Assembly: GCA_947461125.1 (NCBI GenBank) | Contig: CANHHX010000018.1 | Coordinates: forward strand, 1 to 35,690 | Length of the DNA: 35,690 bases | Origin: Bacteroidota bacterium | GTDB lineage: Bacteria; Bacteroidota; Bacteroidia; Chitinophagales; Chitinophagaceae | Reading direction: 5' to 3' | Shown here: piece after piece, positions 1 to 8,649 of the stretch | Layout of the letters: each line of letters starts with the position of its first letter | Numbering within the stretch: position 1 is the first letter of the stretch | The notes under the pieces: model-generated | Seen by the model: only the letters and a program-made list of their open reading frames with translations | Databases searched by the model: none | What the model was told of the DNA's origin: nothing | Made by a program: the position numbers and the translations under genes

Positions 1-6
1 CGTCCT

Positions 7-14
7 TACCTTTG
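7..14 (+). promoter_or_regulatory. Bacteroidota -7 promoter element for prfC-rimO
   Basis: The bases TACCTTTG match the Bacteroidota sigma-70 -7 consensus TAnnTTTG perfectly and lie 22 bases before the prfC ATG. The -33 element would fall outside the window, so only half of the promoter can be judged. Confidence 0.6.
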
Positions 15-36
15 CAGCGCATAATTTAATAGCTTC

Positions 37-1623
37 ATGAAATACGAGAAAGAGATAGGTCGACGCAAGAGTTTTGCCATTATTTCGCATCCGGATGCGG
101 GTAAAACAACCTTAACAGAAAAGTTTCTGTTATTTGGTGGTGCTATTCAAACCGCAGGAGCCGTAAAAAGCAATAAAATTAAAAAACACGCCACTTCCGA
201 TTTCATGGAAATTGAACGTCAGCGTGGTATTTCGGTTGCTACTTCTGTAATGTCTTTCGAATACAAAGACTTCCTTATTAATTTATTAGATACCCCCGGA
301 CACAAAGATTTTGCCGAAGATACCTACCGTACACTCAGTGCAGTGGATAGTGTTATTCTAGTAGTGGACAGTGTTAATGGGGTAGAAGCACAAACCAAAA
401 GACTCATGGAAGTGTGTCGTATGCGCGATACGCCCGTAATTGTTTTTATCAATAAAATGGATAGAGACGGAAAGTCAAGATTTGATTTATTAGAAGAAAT
501 AGAAAACGAATTGCATATTTCGTTACACCCCATGACCTGGCCCATTAACAGTGGTAAAGAATTTAAAGGGGTGTACAATTTGCATGATAAAAACCTTCGC
601 TTGTTTACCGGTGGTACAAAAGCAGACGAAGAAGATATTGTGGCCATCAATGATTTACAAGACGCTTTACTTGAAACAAAAGTGGGTAAACGTGACGCCG
701 ATCAATTAAGAGAAGACGTAGAGCTTATTGAAGGGGTGTATGGCTCATTAGATGCCACTGATTATTTAAACGCAAAAGTAGCGCCTGTTTTTTTTGGAAG
801 TGCCGTTAATAATTTTGGTGTGAAAGAAATGCTCGACACATTTATTAGAATTGCACCTGTGCCGCGAAGTAGAGCCACTTCTAAACGTCTAGTAGAAGTT
901 GGTGAAGATAAATTTAGTGGCTTTATTTTTAAAATTCATGCCAACCTAGATCCCAAACATAGAGACCGTATTGCATTTATGCGCGTGTGTAGTGGTCGTT
1001 TTGAAAGAAACAAATACTACCACCACGTAAGAAATGACAAGGATATGCGTTTTAGTAATCCCTATACCTTTTTGGCGCGTACCAAAGACGTTATTGAAGA
1101 CGCATACCCTGGTGATGTGGTGGGTTTATTTGATACTGGAAACTTTAAAATAGGAGATACCTTAACAGAAGGAGAAGATTTTTATTTTACTGGCATCCCT
1201 ACTTTTTCGCCAGAAATATTTAAAGAACTCGTTAACAAAGATCCTTTAAAAACAAAGCAACTAGAAAAAGGGATTAGTCAGTTAACAGACGAAGGGGTAG
1301 CGCAGTTGTTTACCCAGTTTGGAGGCAATAAAAAAATTATTGGTTGCGTAGGTGATCTACAGTTTGAAGTAATTCAGTACCGTCTTTTACAAGAGTATGG
1401 TGCTGCCTGCGAATTTAGAACCCTTCCATTTTACAAAGCATGTTGGCTCACATCTAATGTAGCTGGTAAGCTCGATGATTTTTTACGATTCAAACAACAA
1501 AATGCTGCCGAAGATAAAGATGGTAATCCTGTTTATTTAGCCCAAAGCGAATGGTTTTTAAATACAGAAATTACCAATAATCCAGATATTACTTTCCATT
1601 TTTCGAGTGAAATTCATAAATAA
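37..1623 (+). CDS. prfC: Peptide chain release factor 3 (RF3), translational GTPase
   Basis: RF3 is the cytosolic GTPase that recycles RF1/RF2 from the ribosome after termination. The 528-residue product has the family's usual length. The P-loop SHPDAGKT is at residues 17-24, the switch region RGISVATS near 63-70, DTPGHKDF at 85-92 and NKMD at 139-142. The guanine-binding G5 region is probably GSAVNNFG near 265. The C-terminal half holds the EF-Tu-like domain 2 and the RF3-specific domain ending in the [11 protein letters not shown] region. The ATG at 37 opens directly on the conserved [16 protein letters not shown] stretch and follows a consensus promoter. rimO starts three bases after the stop, so the two genes are almost certainly cotranscribed. 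EF-G is excluded because it would be about 700 residues long. Confidence 0.97.
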   Translation: MKYEKEIGRRKSFAIISHPDAGKTTLTEKFLLFGGAIQTAGAVKSNKIKKHATSDFMEIERQRGISVATSVMSFEYKDFLINLLDTPGHKDFAEDTYRTLSAVDSVILVVDSVNGVEAQTKRLMEVCRMRDTPVIVFINKMDRDGKSRFDLLEEIENELHISLHPMTWPINSGKEFKGVYNLHDKNLRLFTGGTKADEEDIVAINDLQDALLETKVGKRDADQLREDVELIEGVYGSLDATDYLNAKVAPVFFGSAVNNFGVKEMLDTFIRIAPVPRSRATSKRLVEVGEDKFSGFIFKIHANLDPKHRDRIAFMRVCSGRFERNKYYHHVRNDKDMRFSNPYTFLARTKDVIEDAYPGDVVGLFDTGNFKIGDTLTEGEDFYFTGIPTFSPEIFKELVNKDPLKTKQLEKGISQLTDEGVAQLFTQFGGNKKIIGCVGDLQFEVIQYRLLQEYGAACEFRTLPFYKACWLTSNVAGKLDDFLRFKQQNAAEDKDGNPVYLAQSEWFLNTEITNNPDITFHFSSEIHK

Positions 1624-1626
1624 TCC

Positions 1627-2955
1627 ATGAAGTCAAAAACACTACATAAAGACAAGGTTAACATTATTACACTCGGTTGTAGTAAAAATTTAGTGGACAG
1701 TGAAGTATTAAGCGGTCAGCTTAAAGCAAATGATATTGATGTGGTGCACGAAAACACCAAACTAGACCATAATGTAGTTGTAGTAAATACCTGTGGATTT
1801 ATTGACAAAGCCAAAGAAGAAAGCATTAACACCATTTTAGATCAGCTTGAATTAAAGCGCAGGGGTAAACTTGATAAAGTATACGTAACCGGATGTTTAA
1901 GTGAAAGATACAGAGGTGATTTGGAATCAGAAATGCCAGAAGTAGACGCATGGTTTGGTACCATGGAACTTCCGTTGATGTTAAAAAAGTTTGAGGCAGA
2001 TTATAAAGCAGAACTTATTGGGGAACGTTTTTTAAGTACGCCACAACACTATGCCTATTTAAAAATTAGTGAAGGATGTAATCGTACCTGTTCATTTTGT
2101 GCCATTCCATTAATGCGAGGTCAACACATAAGCCGTACCATCGAAGACCTAGTAACCGAAGCCGAAGGCCTCGTTAAAAAAGGTGTTAAAGAGATTATGC
2201 TTATTGCGCAGGAGCTTACTTATTATGGGTTAGACATATACAAAGAACGTGCCCTTCCTAAATTATTGCATGCACTCGCCGACGTTAAAGGCATCGAATG
2301 GATTCGTTTACATTACGCCTATCCAAGTAAATTTCCCTTAGAAATTTTGGATGTAATGCGTGAGCGTTCCAATATTTGTAAGTACCTAGATATGCCATTG
2401 CAACACGCAAGTAATAGTATGCTTAAAGCGATGAAGCGTAATATTACGCGTGAGGACATGTCTGTGCTTATTAAAGAAATTAGAGCACGTGTACCAGGCA
2501 TTTGTTTGCGTACTACTTTAATTGCTGGTTTCCCTGGTGAAACAGATGAGGACATTGAAGAACTCAAAGAATTTTTGCAAGAGCACCGATTTGATAGGGT
2601 AGGTATATTTAGTTATAGCCACGAAGAAAACACCTCTGCACACGATTTAGTAGATGATGTACCCGCCGATATTAAAGCAGAGCGCGCACAATCTATTATG
2701 GAAGTGCAGCAAGAAATTTCTCTCGAAAAAAACCAAGAAAAAGTTGGGCTTGTTTTAAAAGTAATCATCGATAAAAAAGAGGCAGGCCGCTACCTAGGGC
2801 GTACCGAGTTTGATAGCGTTGAAGTAGACAATGAAGTGGTTATTAATACCAAGCGCAAACTCACCATTGGAGATTTTGTTTGGGTAAAAATTACCAAAGC
2901 CTACGATTACGACATTGAAGGGGAACTAGTTGATAGCGAAGGACGCTCTATATAA
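1627..2955 (+). CDS. rimO: Ribosomal protein S12 methylthiotransferase RimO
   Basis: RimO is a radical-SAM enzyme that adds a methylthio group to a conserved aspartate of ribosomal protein S12. The 442-residue product has the family's three parts. The N-terminal UPF0004 domain has its three cluster cysteines at C18 (TLGCSKN), C56 (NTCGF) and C90 (TGCLSERY). The radical-SAM core has CNRTCSFC with cysteines at 151, 155 and 158. A C-terminal TRAM domain starts near residue 375. The TLGCSKN motif and the spacing favour RimO over MiaB. The gene follows prfC by three bases, joining two translation functions. Its last 49 bases overlap the 3' end of the convergent hydroxylase gene. Confidence 0.95.
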   Translation: MKSKTLHKDKVNIITLGCSKNLVDSEVLSGQLKANDIDVVHENTKLDHNVVVVNTCGFIDKAKEESINTILDQLELKRRGKLDKVYVTGCLSERYRGDLESEMPEVDAWFGTMELPLMLKKFEADYKAELIGERFLSTPQHYAYLKISEGCNRTCSFCAIPLMRGQHISRTIEDLVTEAEGLVKKGVKEIMLIAQELTYYGLDIYKERALPKLLHALADVKGIEWIRLHYAYPSKFPLEILDVMRERSNICKYLDMPLQHASNSMLKAMKRNITREDMSVLIKEIRARVPGICLRTTLIAGFPGETDEDIEELKEFLQEHRFDRVGIFSYSHEENTSAHDLVDDVPADIKAERAQSIMEVQQEISLEKNQEKVGLVLKVIIDKKEAGRYLGRTEFDSVEVDNEVVINTKRKLTIGDFVWVKITKAYDYDIEGELVDSEGRSI

Positions 2956-4181
2956 TGAAAGTAAAAGGTAACAGCCAGGGATACAATTAAGTATAGCGTT
3001 ACAATAATACTTGCACCACTAAATAAGGCATTCGCGCCAAACCAATCTTTTTGGTAGTATAAAACAGCTACTGCGATTGCAGCTTTAACAATCTCTGCTA
3101 TTAGTGCCTCGTTACTTCTGTCCATCAGTTCGGTGTGGGCATAAACAAAGGCAAAAACAAATAGCCCATAAACAAACATGTTAGGATTGCCAATTTGCGC
3201 AATATTGCCAAACAAATAACTGATAAACAAAAGTAGTGTAACGAGTTGTAAGTAGGACCAAACAACCAATCCTTTGGTTTCTTTGGTATCATACTTTTCA
3301 AAATGATACACGTCTTCAATTTTTGCTACCGGATATTTTTCTTCAACATCTGCGGGTCTCCAACCAGTTGGCATAAACCAAATTTTAAATTTACTAGACC
3401 AGCTTTTTGTTCTCCATGCATCTTTAATGAGTAGCCATAAATGCATAAAATTAATCTTAATTGGATTCCAGGTTTGCACCGCTCGTGTAATGCCATATAC
3501 CGCAGGTATGTTTGGGTCTTCAGCTTTAAAGGTTCCAAATAATTTATCCCAAAAAATAAATATTTGCGCATAATTTTTATCGAGGTACTCTTTGTTAATG
3601 GCATGATGCACTCTGTGATGCGAAGGCGTTACAATAATTTTTTCTAAAAATCCCATATTGCCAATATGCTGGGTATGGTACCAGAATTGTGCAAACAAAT
3701 GAAGTGGCGCAACAATTGCAATTACTTTTGCAGGAACCCCTAATAAAGCAGCAGGTAGTAAAAAAATCACAAATATTTTTACAATCGATGAAATGCTTTG
3801 TCTTAACGCACAGGCTAAATTGTATTCTTCCGAGCTATGGTGTACAATATGGTTGTTCCAAAAAACATTGTATTCGTGGGCAATTCTATGGATCCAATAG
3901 CCTGCAAAATCAAGGGCCAAAAAAGCAATAATATAGGTTAGAGGACCGTCTGGTACTTTGGTTACTGCAAAGTGCTGAACCATCCAGCCATAGGAGATAA
4001 CGGCAATACTAAGCCCAAGCACGTCTTTGGTTACATTGGTGACACCAGAGCTAAGGCTTGAAATCATGTCAAAAGTTCTTACTGTTTCTTTGCCTTTTAA
4101 TACACCGTACCATTTTTCAAATAATACAAGTAATAAAAATGCCGGCATGGCAATCAGTAATATTTTACCATAGCTTTCCAT
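2907..4181 (-). CDS. Sterol desaturase/fatty acid hydroxylase superfamily membrane protein, AGMO-like
   Basis: This is a 424-residue polytopic membrane di-iron oxygenase. The histidine boxes are all present: HRIAH (98-102), HIVHH (111-115), HTQH (169-172) and HHRVHH (188-193). The last is followed by KNYAQIFIFWDKLFGTF, the usual end of the catalytic domain. Membrane segments lie at about 5-22, 50-66, 82-98 and 130-160, and about three more in the C-terminal third. Unlike short bacterial sterol desaturases (about 250-300 residues), it has a long C-terminal part and resembles, from memory, eukaryotic alkylglycerol monooxygenase (AGMO/TMEM195). The substrate is therefore likely a lipid, but it is not proven. 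The gene has its own promoter and its tail overlaps rimO in antisense. Confidence 0.85.
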   Translation of the reverse strand: MESYGKILLIAMPAFLLLVLFEKWYGVLKGKETVRTFDMISSLSSGVTNVTKDVLGLSIAVISYGWMVQHFAVTKVPDGPLTYIIAFLALDFAGYWIHRIAHEYNVFWNNHIVHHSSEEYNLACALRQSISSIVKIFVIFLLPAALLGVPAKVIAIVAPLHLFAQFWYHTQHIGNMGFLEKIIVTPSHHRVHHAINKEYLDKNYAQIFIFWDKLFGTFKAEDPNIPAVYGITRAVQTWNPIKINFMHLWLLIKDAWRTKSWSSKFKIWFMPTGWRPADVEEKYPVAKIEDVYHFEKYDTKETKGLVVWSYLQLVTLLLFISYLFGNIAQIGNPNMFVYGLFVFAFVYAHTELMDRSNEALIAEIVKAAIAVAVLYYQKDWFGANALFSGASIIVTLYLIVSLAVTFYFHYIERPSLSTSSPSMS

Positions 4182-4209
4182 AGCAACGAAATAGGGATTA
4201 GACCCTTTA

Positions 4210-4217
4210 CAAATGTA
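4210..4217 (-). promoter_or_regulatory. Promoter of the AGMO-like hydroxylase gene
   Basis: Read leftward, the bases give TACATTTG, a perfect TAnnTTTG -7 element ending 28 bases before the ATG at 4181. A TTG that could serve as the -33 element lies at 4236-4238, leaving an 18-base spacer. Confidence 0.6.
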
Positions 4218-4274
4218 ACTATTCTAACGAATCTTCAATTATTTGATGCCCATGTTGTAATTTTAACCCTAATT

Positions 4275-5879
4275 ATGATTAAAGCTGCCGAGCAAGTTGC
4301 TTATCCATTAACGGGCTATTTTTCTAATTTGGTTTCTGATTACCTAGAAGCCAATCAAAAATTAGCACCATTTTATACCCATCCTCCCAATATAGATGGG
4401 ATAAAGGCAGCGATGGCAGCACGAGATTTGTTTAATACTCCTACCGTAGCACTAGTCAATGCGCTTAACAAACAGTATGAAAACGCTACTGCTGTTGATG
4501 CAGTAACTGCAAATATTCAATCTTTAAAAGAAAGCAAAACCTATACGGTTACAACTGCGCATCAGCCCAATTTATTTACTGGGCCCCTCTATTTTATTTA
4601 TAAGATTGCGCATGCCATTGCTTTATCACGTTCCCTCAATAAGCAAATACCAGGTGCTCATTTTGTACCTGTGTATTATATGGGTTCCGAAGATGCAGAT
4701 TTAGAAGAGCTTGGTTTTGTAACAATTGGGGGACAAAAATTAGTGTGGCAAACAAAGCAAACCGGCGCAGTAGGCCGAATGATAGTAGATGCTGAACTGC
4801 TGTCACTTATTAAATTAATTGAAGGTCAAATAGGAGTGTCGGTTCATGGAGCTGCATGGGTTAGTCTTTTAAAACAATCATTTACAATTGGCAAAACAAT
4901 TGCACAGGCAACATTTGAAATCGTACATCATTTATTTGGAGAATATGGTTTAGTAGTTGTACAGCCAGATTCCCCAGAATTAAAATCACTATTTACAAGT
5001 GTAATCGAAAAAGAATTAATCACTTGTTTTTCTAATAATGCCGTTCAGCAAACCATTAAAAATTTAAGCGTTCATTATAAAGTACAGGCTGCTGGTAGAG
5101 AAATTAATTTATTTTATTTACAAGGCAATAAAAGAGAACGCATCGTTCAAACCAGTGCTGGTTTTGAAGTAGCAGCCCTAGGATTAAAATTTACAACCCA
5201 ACAAATATTGCAGGATGTGCAAAACAATCCAGCATGTTACAGCCCTAATGTTATATTAAGAGGTGTTTTTCAGGAAACAATTTTGCCCAATGTTGCATTT
5301 GTAGGGGGCGGCGGAGAGCTTGCCTATTGGTTAGAACTTAAACAAGTTTTTGCGGAAGCTGCTGTTCCTTATCCAGTACTTTTATTGCGTAATTCTTTTT
5401 TACTTGTAACAGCGAAACAAGCGCAGCAGTTACAAAAGATGCAAATTAGCACGATCAATTTATTTAAGGGCCGTCCGCAAGTTATTATTGATAGCTTTGT
5501 TAAAGCCAATTCTTCGCATCATTTACAAATTAATGCTCAAATGGCTGCCATCGAAGCGCAGTATACACTTGTTAAAGAACAGGCAGCAGGTATTGATGCA
5601 AGTTTAGTAGATCATATAGAGGCATTAGCCCACAAGCAAGCACAAAAGTTATTACAGGTTCAAAAGAAAATGCTTCGTGCCGAAAAACGAAAGTTTGAAG
5701 CAGAACAACAGCAAATAACAAAAATTATGGAGCAGTTGTTTCCAGGTGGAAGTTTGCAGGAGCGTACCGAAAATATAGCTGATTGGTATAAAATTTATGG
5801 CACCCATTTTGTAAGTGCCATAGTAGAAAAATCTGACGATTTTAGTAAGGGATTTACCCTTTTATATCTTAACGATTAG
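4275..5879 (+). CDS. bshC: Bacillithiol biosynthesis cysteine-adding enzyme BshC
   Basis: BshC is the putative ligase for the last step of bacillithiol synthesis, joining cysteine to glucosaminyl malate in the cytosol. The 534-residue length is typical. The Rossmann-like core shows the family motif TTAHQPNLFTGPLYFIYK at 93-110 and YYMGSEDADLEELG near 135-148, matching the conserved GxEDxDxxE region. A GGGGELAYW stretch follows near 357-365. The C-terminal third is a long glutamine- and lysine-rich coiled coil (about 430-500), also a family trait. bshA and bshB are not in this window. The gene stands alone, facing purE with 24 bases between the two ends. Confidence 0.93.
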   Translation: MIKAAEQVAYPLTGYFSNLVSDYLEANQKLAPFYTHPPNIDGIKAAMAARDLFNTPTVALVNALNKQYENATAVDAVTANIQSLKESKTYTVTTAHQPNLFTGPLYFIYKIAHAIALSRSLNKQIPGAHFVPVYYMGSEDADLEELGFVTIGGQKLVWQTKQTGAVGRMIVDAELLSLIKLIEGQIGVSVHGAAWVSLLKQSFTIGKTIAQATFEIVHHLFGEYGLVVVQPDSPELKSLFTSVIEKELITCFSNNAVQQTIKNLSVHYKVQAAGREINLFYLQGNKRERIVQTSAGFEVAALGLKFTTQQILQDVQNNPACYSPNVILRGVFQETILPNVAFVGGGGELAYWLELKQVFAEAAVPYPVLLLRNSFLLVTAKQAQQLQKMQISTINLFKGRPQVIIDSFVKANSSHHLQINAQMAAIEAQYTLVKEQAAGIDASLVDHIEALAHKQAQKLLQVQKKMLRAEKRKFEAEQQQITKIMEQLFPGGSLQERTENIADWYKIYGTHFVSAIVEKSDDFSKGFTLLYLND

Positions 5880-5901
5880 TGTTTGTACGAATCGCTTTTT
5901 T
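5873..5901 (+). terminator. Weak candidate terminator after bshC
   Basis: A 5-bp stem (CGATT at 5873-5877 with AATCG at 5890-5894) overlaps the bshC stop and is followed by a run of six T within 5896-5901. The short stem and 12-base loop make it only a possibility. Confidence 0.3.
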
Positions 5902-5903
5902 GA

Positions 5904-6425
5904 TTAAACATCAAAGCCATTGTTCCAATCTGATTTTAATTTATTTACTTTTTCAGTTACCTCGTTACTTAAATTATTTTTATAAGTAGCGATTGTGTTA
6001 GATACAGTATCATTAGTAGCGCCTACAATTTGAGCAGCAAGTATGCCAGCATTTTTTGCTCCATTAAGTGCAACGGTTGCTACTGGAACGCCGCTTGGCA
6101 TTTGCAAAATGGAAAGTACCGAATCCCAACCATCAATTGAATTAGAGGATTTAATGGGAACACCAATAACGGGTAAGGTTGTAATGGAAGCTACCATGCC
6201 TGGCAAATGAGCAGCACCACCTGCACCTGCAATAATTACTTGTAATCCTCTTTGCTTTGCCGAAGTTGCATATTCAACCATACGTATGGGTGTGCGGTGC
6301 GCTGATACCACGGTTAATTCAAATGGGATATTAAACTGCTTTAAAATATTCGCAGCATCTTGCATGATTGATAAATCACTGTCACTCCCCATGATTATTC
6401 CAACGATTGGTTGAACGGTACTCAT
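5904..6425 (-). CDS. purE: N5-carboxyaminoimidazole ribonucleotide mutase PurE (class I)
   Basis: PurE converts N5-CAIR to CAIR in de novo purine synthesis in the cytosol. The 173-residue product carries the phosphate-binding motif GSDSDLSIM (13-21), the catalytic-histidine segment SAHRTP (H43) and the [15 protein letters not shown] segment typical of class I enzymes. Length is normal. It is the last gene of a leftward run pdxJ - fucosidase - purE and follows the fucosidase by 26 bases. purK, its usual partner, is not nearby. purB, another purine gene, lies some 19 kb away in the same window. Confidence 0.96.
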   Translation of the reverse strand: MSTVQPIVGIIMGSDSDLSIMQDAANILKQFNIPFELTVVSAHRTPIRMVEYATSAKQRGLQVIIAGAGGAAHLPGMVASITTLPVIGVPIKSSNSIDGWDSVLSILQMPSGVPVATVALNGAKNAGILAAQIVGATNDTVSNTIATYKNNLSNEVTEKVNKLKSDWNNGFDV

Positions 6426-6451
6426 AATGATAGTTTAAGTTACAAATTTAC

Positions 6452-7837
6452 TTAATTTTTTACCTCAAATCCAAAATCATAAGCAGTTGTAGGTTTTAGA
6501 TATACCGCTGCTTTAGCATCTGTGATGGTGATTTTAATTGAAGTAGTTGTAATTGGATCAAACGTGGCTATCTTTTTACGGCCAATGGTAGTACCATCAA
6601 ATATTTTGAAATAATTATGGGTCTTTCCAAATGCAGATTCTTCTTTGGCTTCAATCGTAAAACTTTTTACACGCTGACCATGTTCAATCAACTCCTGTAA
6701 TACCACCGCATTTAGCTTTGTAGCCTTTTTAAAGGTATAGGTTAAAGTTACAAGACCTGCTGCATCTGTTTTAGTAACTGGCGAAAGCCCTGCTAATAAA
6801 TTGGTTTCAAATGCTTTTTTTCGAAGTGCAGCAAAACCCACTAGTGATGCAGAGTCTGCTTCATGAAATAGACCGCGTCTATCAGGAGGGACATTTAATA
6901 ATAAGTTACCGCCATTACCCACAGATTTTAAAAACAAATTAAATAGGGTAGATGCCGATTTTACTTTGTTGTCTTCTTTAGGATGATAAAACCATCCTGG
7001 TCTAATAGACACATCTGCTTCTGCTGGAATCCATAATTTACCATTAACATTACCTTGATTAAGGGTATCTTCCGGTGGGCCACCATGACCTCTATAAAAA
7101 CCAGCGGTGTCTAATAAATTCCAATTGGTATTACCAATGATGCCACGCTCATTTCCGCACCATCTAATACTTGGCCCAATGTCACTAAATATCATGAGAT
7201 GCGGCTGATATTTAAATGCCGAATCTTCAAAACGTCTGAATGTGTATTCTTGTTTTTTACCATTAGGACCTTCGCCGTTGGCACCATCCCACCAAAGTTC
7301 AAAAAATTTACCATAGCCAGTTAATAATTCTTTCATGGTTGCAATGTAAATGTCATTGTATTTAGGCGTGCCGTAATCGGGATGGTTTCTATCCCATGGA
7401 GAAATATAAACGCCCATTTCGATACCGCCTTTTTTACATGCATCTGAAAGCATTTTAACCACATCGCCTTTACCCTCTAACCACTTACTTTCTCTTACAG
7501 TATGTGTACTATATTTAGAAGGCCATAAGCTAAATCCATCATGGTGTTTAGCTGTTAAAATAATTCCTTTGGCTCCTGCAAGTTTTGCAACACGCACCCA
7601 CTGATTACAATCAAGCTGGGTAGGGGCAAAAACTGTTGGATCTTCTTTACCATCACCCCATTCTTTATCGGTAAAAGTGTTAGGGCCAAAATGAATAAAC
7701 AAATAAAATTCTTTTTCGTGCCATACCAAATGTTCTTTGGTAGGTATTGGTAATACAGGTTTAATTTTTTGTGCCATAGCAGCTACTGTATGTAGTAGTA
7801 GGATTAGCGCAAGAATAGTTTTTTTCATTGTGGCCAT
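6452..7837 (-). CDS. Exported alpha-L-fucosidase, glycoside hydrolase family 29
   Basis: GH29 enzymes release alpha-linked L-fucose from glycans by a retaining mechanism. The 461-residue product begins with a signal peptide (KKTILALILLLHTVAAMAQ), so it acts in the periplasm or outside. The catalytic domain shows FIHFGPNTFTD near 47-57, LTAKHHDGFSLWPS at 94-107 and FELWWDGANGEG at 179-190; D184 matches the family nucleophile position. The general acid/base cannot be assigned by eye. A C-terminal beta-sandwich-like region follows from about 365. A second in-frame ATG three codons downstream (7828) is an equally good start. The gene sits three bases after pdxJ and before purE, with no carbohydrate-uptake genes around it, so its substrate is unknown. 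Confidence 0.9.
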   Translation of the reverse strand: MATMKKTILALILLLHTVAAMAQKIKPVLPIPTKEHLVWHEKEFYLFIHFGPNTFTDKEWGDGKEDPTVFAPTQLDCNQWVRVAKLAGAKGIILTAKHHDGFSLWPSKYSTHTVRESKWLEGKGDVVKMLSDACKKGGIEMGVYISPWDRNHPDYGTPKYNDIYIATMKELLTGYGKFFELWWDGANGEGPNGKKQEYTFRRFEDSAFKYQPHLMIFSDIGPSIRWCGNERGIIGNTNWNLLDTAGFYRGHGGPPEDTLNQGNVNGKLWIPAEADVSIRPGWFYHPKEDNKVKSASTLFNLFLKSVGNGGNLLLNVPPDRRGLFHEADSASLVGFAALRKKAFETNLLAGLSPVTKTDAAGLVTLTYTFKKATKLNAVVLQELIEHGQRVKSFTIEAKEESAFGKTHNYFKIFDGTTIGRKKIATFDPITTTSIKITITDAKAAVYLKPTTAYDFGFEVKN

Positions 7838-7840
7838 TAT

Positions 7841-8560
7841 TTATTGAAGTTGTCTTTTATAGAGTTGAATGGTATTATGTAATCCTAAATATAAGGAATC
7901 GCAGACAAGTGCATGCCCAATACTAACCTCCTGTAAATGAGGGATTGATTTTTTAAAGAAAGCAAGGTTATGTAGGTCTAAATCGTGACCCGCATTAATA
8001 CCTAAACCTAGTTGATGGGCTAGCATCGCTGCCTCTTGAAAAGGTGTTACCGCTGTTTCGTGCAGTCCTTTTGTAAATGCCTTCGCATAGGACTCCGTAT
8101 AAAGTTCAATACGGTCAGTGCCAGTTGTTGCAGCAGCCTGCACCATCGCTTTAACAGGGTCTACAAAAATAGAAACCCGAATACCTTGATTTTTGAAAAG
8201 GGCAATGGTTTTAATTAAATAGTCTTGATGTTTAATCGTATCCCAGCCATGATCACTGGTAAGCTGCCCCTGGGCATCTGGCACGAGAGTTACTTGATGG
8301 GGTTTTGTATCCAATACCAGCTTCACAAATTTTTCCTCGGTTGGGTTGCCCTCTATATTAAACTCTGTGGACAATACTTTTTTTAAATCCTGCACGTCTT
8401 TATATGTAATATGGCGCTCATCGGGTCTAGGATGCACCGTAATGCCGTCTGCACCAAATTTTTCGCAGTCGAGGGCTACTTTTATGACATCCGGGTTATT
8501 GCCGCCTCTTGCATTACGCAAAGTGGCAATTTTGTTGACGTTTACACTTAAATGGGTCAT
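7841..8560 (-). CDS. pdxJ: Pyridoxine 5'-phosphate synthase PdxJ
   Basis: PdxJ condenses 1-deoxy-D-xylulose 5-phosphate with aminoacetone 3-phosphate to make pyridoxine 5'-phosphate, in the DXP-dependent vitamin B6 pathway. The 239-residue TIM barrel has the usual length. It opens with [17 protein letters not shown] and carries [11 protein letters not shown] (H43, H50) and NIEGNP (E70), matching the known catalytic residues. GINAGHDL near residue 190 is the phosphate-binding end. It is the first gene of the leftward pdxJ - fucosidase - purE run. I saw no perfect TAnnTTTG element in the 89 bases between it and the divergent ubiD-like gene. Confidence 0.96.
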   Translation of the reverse strand: MTHLSVNVNKIATLRNARGGNNPDVIKVALDCEKFGADGITVHPRPDERHITYKDVQDLKKVLSTEFNIEGNPTEEKFVKLVLDTKPHQVTLVPDAQGQLTSDHGWDTIKHQDYLIKTIALFKNQGIRVSIFVDPVKAMVQAAATTGTDRIELYTESYAKAFTKGLHETAVTPFQEAAMLAHQLGLGINAGHDLDLHNLAFFKKSIPHLQEVSIGHALVCDSLYLGLHNTIQLYKRQLQ

Positions 8561-8649
8561 ATTGTAAAAATACTAAAATCTTGACTCCTTATGCATTAAT
8601 TTGCAGGCAATTATTACGAACTATATCGATGCAAAATTGTTAGAATAGT

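Noticed and set aside
3125..3931. Several open frames antisense or out of frame within the hydroxylase gene.
   Set aside because: They lack recognisable domains and follow the codon structure of the real gene; shadows only.
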